Assembly: GCA_020161365.1 (NCBI GenBank) | Contig: JAIUNU010000013.1 | Location: 1 to 64,000 of the forward strand | DNA: 64,000 nucleotides | Direction: 5' to 3' | Source: Pseudomonadota bacterium | GTDB lineage: Bacteria; Pseudomonadota; Alphaproteobacteria; Caulobacterales; Caulobacteraceae | Shown here: one piece after another, positions 61,962 through 64,000 of the stretch | Position numbering within the stretch: the stretch's first letter is position 1 | Layout: every line of letters begins with the position of its first letter | The notes under the pieces: generated by a model | Told to the model about the DNA's origin: nothing | Databases searched by the model: none | What the model saw: only the letters and a program-made list of their open reading frames with translations | Program-made: the position numbers and the translations under genes

Positions 61962-63590
61962 TTACTTCACGTCGTCCACGCCACGACCCATCGCCTCGGC
62001 GGGCGAGTTCATGTCTGTGTCTTCGGTGATGTCGATGCCCTTGGCGAGCTTGGAGTGCCAGAAGCCGTAGGCGATGTAGATCACCGCGCCGATTGCAGCA
62101 TAACCGCCCAGGATCATCAGCGGCAGCGGGTTGTCGTTCATCGCGTGGATGATCATCGGCTGGAAGTTCTGGTAGGCCAGGAACAAGCAGGCCGCGATGC
62201 CCAGCGCCGCCGTGACCATGCCGCCCGGGACCTTGAACGGACGAGGCAGATCGGGGTGCTTGATGCGCAGGTAGATCACCGACAAGCAGACGATCGAGAA
62301 GGCGACGGCCGTGCCCAGCGACACCAGATCGCCCAGCAGGCTGATCGGCAGGAACGAGGCGGCGATGGCGATCACGACGCCCAGCAGGATGGTGCCCATC
62401 CAGGGGGTGCGGAACTTCGGGTGGATCTCGGCGAACACCTTCGGCAGCAGGCCATCGCGGGCCATGGTGTAGAAGATGCGGGTCTGGCCGTAGCAGAGCA
62501 CCAGCATGACCGAAGACAGGCCGGTGATGGCGCCGATCTTGATGGCGAAGCTGATCAGATTCAGCTTGCCGCCTTCGGCTGCGGCGTAAGGGATGTCGGC
62601 CCATTCCAGGCCCATGCGGTCGATGGCGACGGCGATCGGGGCCGGGCTGGCCAGTTCACGGAAGGGCACCACGCCGGTCATCACGGCCGCGACGGCCATG
62701 TAGATCAGCGTACAGATCACCAGAGCGCCCAGGATGCCGATCGGCACGTCGCGCGAGGGGTTCTTGGCTTCGGCGGCGGCGGTCGAAACGGCTTCGAAGC
62801 CGACATAGGCGAAGAAGATGATGGCGGCGCCGCGGAAGATGCCGCCGATGCCGAACTCGCCGGGCTGGCCGGTCGGCTCGGGGATGAAGGGGTGCCAGTT
62901 GGCCGGATTGATGTACTGCGCGCCAACCGCGATGAACGTCACCAGCACGATCACCTTGATGACCACGATGGCGTTGTTGACGTTAGCGGACTCGCTGACG
63001 CCGACCACCAGCAGGGCCGAAACCAGGGCGATGCCGATGGCGGCCACCAGGTTCAGCGTGCCGGTCATGGCGAACATCGTGCCGCCGCCGGGCGCGGCCA
63101 CGGCTTGGATCAGCGGCGTCGCCCATACCGGGGCGTCAGCGCCGGCCACCTGGATCATGGGGAAGTTTATCCCCAAGGCGTGCAGGGTGCTAACGACATA
63201 GCCTGACCAGCCGACCGCCACGGTTGAGGCGGCGACGCCGTACTCGAGCACGAGCAGCCAGCCCATGACCCAGGCGAAGACTTCGCCCAAGGTGCCGTAG
63301 GCGTAGGTGTAGGCGGAGCCCGAAACCGGCATGGTCGAGGCCAGTTCGGCGTAGCAAAGGCCGGCCAGGGCGCAGGCGATGCCCGCGACGATGAACGACA
63401 GCATGATGGCGGGGCCGGCGTTGGCCGAGGCCACCTGACCCGTCAGCACGAAGATGCCGGCGCCGATGATGGCGCCGACGCCCAGGCTCATCAGGTTGAT
63501 GGGACCCAGCGTTCGCTTCAGCTGGCTATGGGCGGCTTCCTTCTGGATGCTCGCAATCGACTTTTTCAAAAATAGCCTGTTTCCGGCCAT
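61962..63590 (-). CDS. APC-family amino-acid permease (cationic amino-acid transporter-like)
   Basis: 542 residues from ATG 63590. There are 12-14 membrane segments and the family signatures GVGAIIGAGIFVLTGQVAS (substrate-site glycine loop) and FFAYVGFEAVSTAAAEAKNP. The C-terminal two extra segments and length fit the CAT/YfnA group. It imports amino acids, possibly cationic, by proton or exchange coupling. Not in an operon; a terminator follows. An alternative start at 63635 lacks a better ribosome site. Confidence 0.9.
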   Translation of the reverse strand: MAGNRLFLKKSIASIQKEAAHSQLKRTLGPINLMSLGVGAIIGAGIFVLTGQVASANAGPAIMLSFIVAGIACALAGLCYAELASTMPVSGSAYTYAYGTLGEVFAWVMGWLLVLEYGVAASTVAVGWSGYVVSTLHALGINFPMIQVAGADAPVWATPLIQAVAAPGGGTMFAMTGTLNLVAAIGIALVSALLVVGVSESANVNNAIVVIKVIVLVTFIAVGAQYINPANWHPFIPEPTGQPGEFGIGGIFRGAAIIFFAYVGFEAVSTAAAEAKNPSRDVPIGILGALVICTLIYMAVAAVMTGVVPFRELASPAPIAVAIDRMGLEWADIPYAAAEGGKLNLISFAIKIGAITGLSSVMLVLCYGQTRIFYTMARDGLLPKVFAEIHPKFRTPWMGTILLGVVIAIAASFLPISLLGDLVSLGTAVAFSIVCLSVIYLRIKHPDLPRPFKVPGGMVTAALGIAACLFLAYQNFQPMIIHAMNDNPLPLMILGGYAAIGAVIYIAYGFWHSKLAKGIDITEDTDMNSPAEAMGRGVDDVK

Positions 63591-63719
63591 GTGTGCGTTT
63601 CCCCAACGACCAGCGAACCCCCGCCGGTCAGGCATTGGGGGCGGACGTTAGTCAGAGAGGCGTCATCGCGCAACGCCTTGCGGTGACGGATGCGATTTCA
63701 GGGGCTATGCCTCCACCCA

Positions 63720-64000
63720 ATGCTGCCGATCGAGAATGTCCTGCCCGCGCTGAAGGCGGCGCTGCTCGCAAACAACGCGACCGTGCTGGTTGCGCCGCCC
63801 GGCGCGGGTAAGACCACGGCCGTTCCGCTGGCGTTGTTGGATGCGCCGTGGGTCGAGGGACGAAAGATCATCTTGCTGGAGCCCCGGCGACTGGCGGCGC
63901 GCGCGGCGGCTGCGCGCATGGCGTCCAATCTGGGCGAATCCGTCGGTGACACGGTTGGTTTTCGGGTCAGGCTCCAGTCGAAGGTATCGGCCAAGACACG
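63720..64000 (+). CDS. hrpB: ATP-dependent helicase HrpB, N-terminus (runs off window)
   Basis: The first 93 codons are inside the window. ATG 63720 opens [19 protein letters not shown], followed by Walker A in [33 protein letters not shown] and GFRVR, the hallmark N-terminus of the DEAH-box helicase HrpB. The gene continues beyond base 64000, so motifs II onward are not seen. It is divergent from the amino-acid permease. Confidence 0.9.
   Translation, partial: MLPIENVLPALKAALLANNATVLVAPPGAGKTTAVPLALLDAPWVEGRKIILLEPRRLAARAAAARMASNLGESVGDTVGFRVRLQSKVSAKT

Noticed and set aside
1..64000. tRNA, rRNA, CRISPR arrays, complete insertion sequences or prophage
   Set aside because: No T-loop-like tRNA pattern, regularly spaced repeat, transposase or phage gene was seen on reading.

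Overview
The window is GC-rich alphaproteobacterial chromosome, almost certainly Caulobacter or a close Caulobacteraceae relative. The evidence is the number of TonB-dependent receptors (four), Caulobacter-type housekeeping promoters, dense ATGA/GTGA-overlapped operons, and a complete block whose gene order matches, from memory, the C. crescentus sphingolipid locus (CCNA_01210 to about CCNA_01226). No tRNA, rRNA, CRISPR array, intact insertion sequence or prophage was seen.

Layout. 1-1.2 kb: end of a chemotaxis operon (STAS protein, CheY, CheA N-terminus). 1.7-9.3 kb: two TonB-dependent receptors, a CehA/McbA-type secreted metallohydrolase and a haem-oxygenase-fold diiron enzyme. 9.3-14.4 kb: DNA-repair island with a tiny DUF2256 zinc-ribbon gene, type IB topoisomerase, Ku, LigD and an acidic companion protein. 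14.5-16.3 kb: rfbD-rfbA (dTDP-rhamnose). 16.4-25 kb: two more receptors, an M1 peptidase/DUF6702 pair, a fatty-acid-hydroxylase-family membrane enzyme and a decayed element. 25.3-30 kb: operon of ABC transporter, DesK/DesR-like two-component system and an FMN lactate-dehydrogenase-type enzyme.

30.3-46.1 kb: sphingolipid locus. It has a fatty acyl-AMP ligase, carrier protein, serine palmitoyltransferase, ceramide synthase (GNAT fold) and ceramide reductase for the backbone. CpgA/B/C-type enzymes and two nucleotidyltransferases probably make the ceramide phosphoglycerate-type head group. A flippase-like protein plus LptF, LptG and LptC homologues, but no LptA/B/D/E, probably move the lipid.

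46.2-55.3 kb: catabolic or detoxification region with a RutA/RutB-like pair, a tandem DsbA-fold protein, an arylsulfatase with its own formylglycine-generating enzyme, a haloalkane dehalogenase, a metallo-beta-lactamase-fold hydrolase and a TetR regulator. Two promoters here share an unusual spacer motif. 55.4-64 kb: an EgtB-EgtD fusion for ergothioneine, a small stress-protein operon, DUF1345 membrane protein, an EnvZ/OmpR-type pair, a glyoxalase-II-like hydrolase, an amino-acid permease and the start of hrpB.

The most notable new observation is a conserved composite promoter found twice: upstream of the receptor gene ending at 16372 and upstream of the ABC/two-component operon at 25440. Both copies have GTGAC-N4-GTCA, exactly 11 nt, then an identical 15-mer, and lie about 75 nt from the start codon. 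This suggests one regulon linking an outer-membrane receptor to an inner-membrane transporter and its sensor. All family assignments are by reading the sequence; no search was run.
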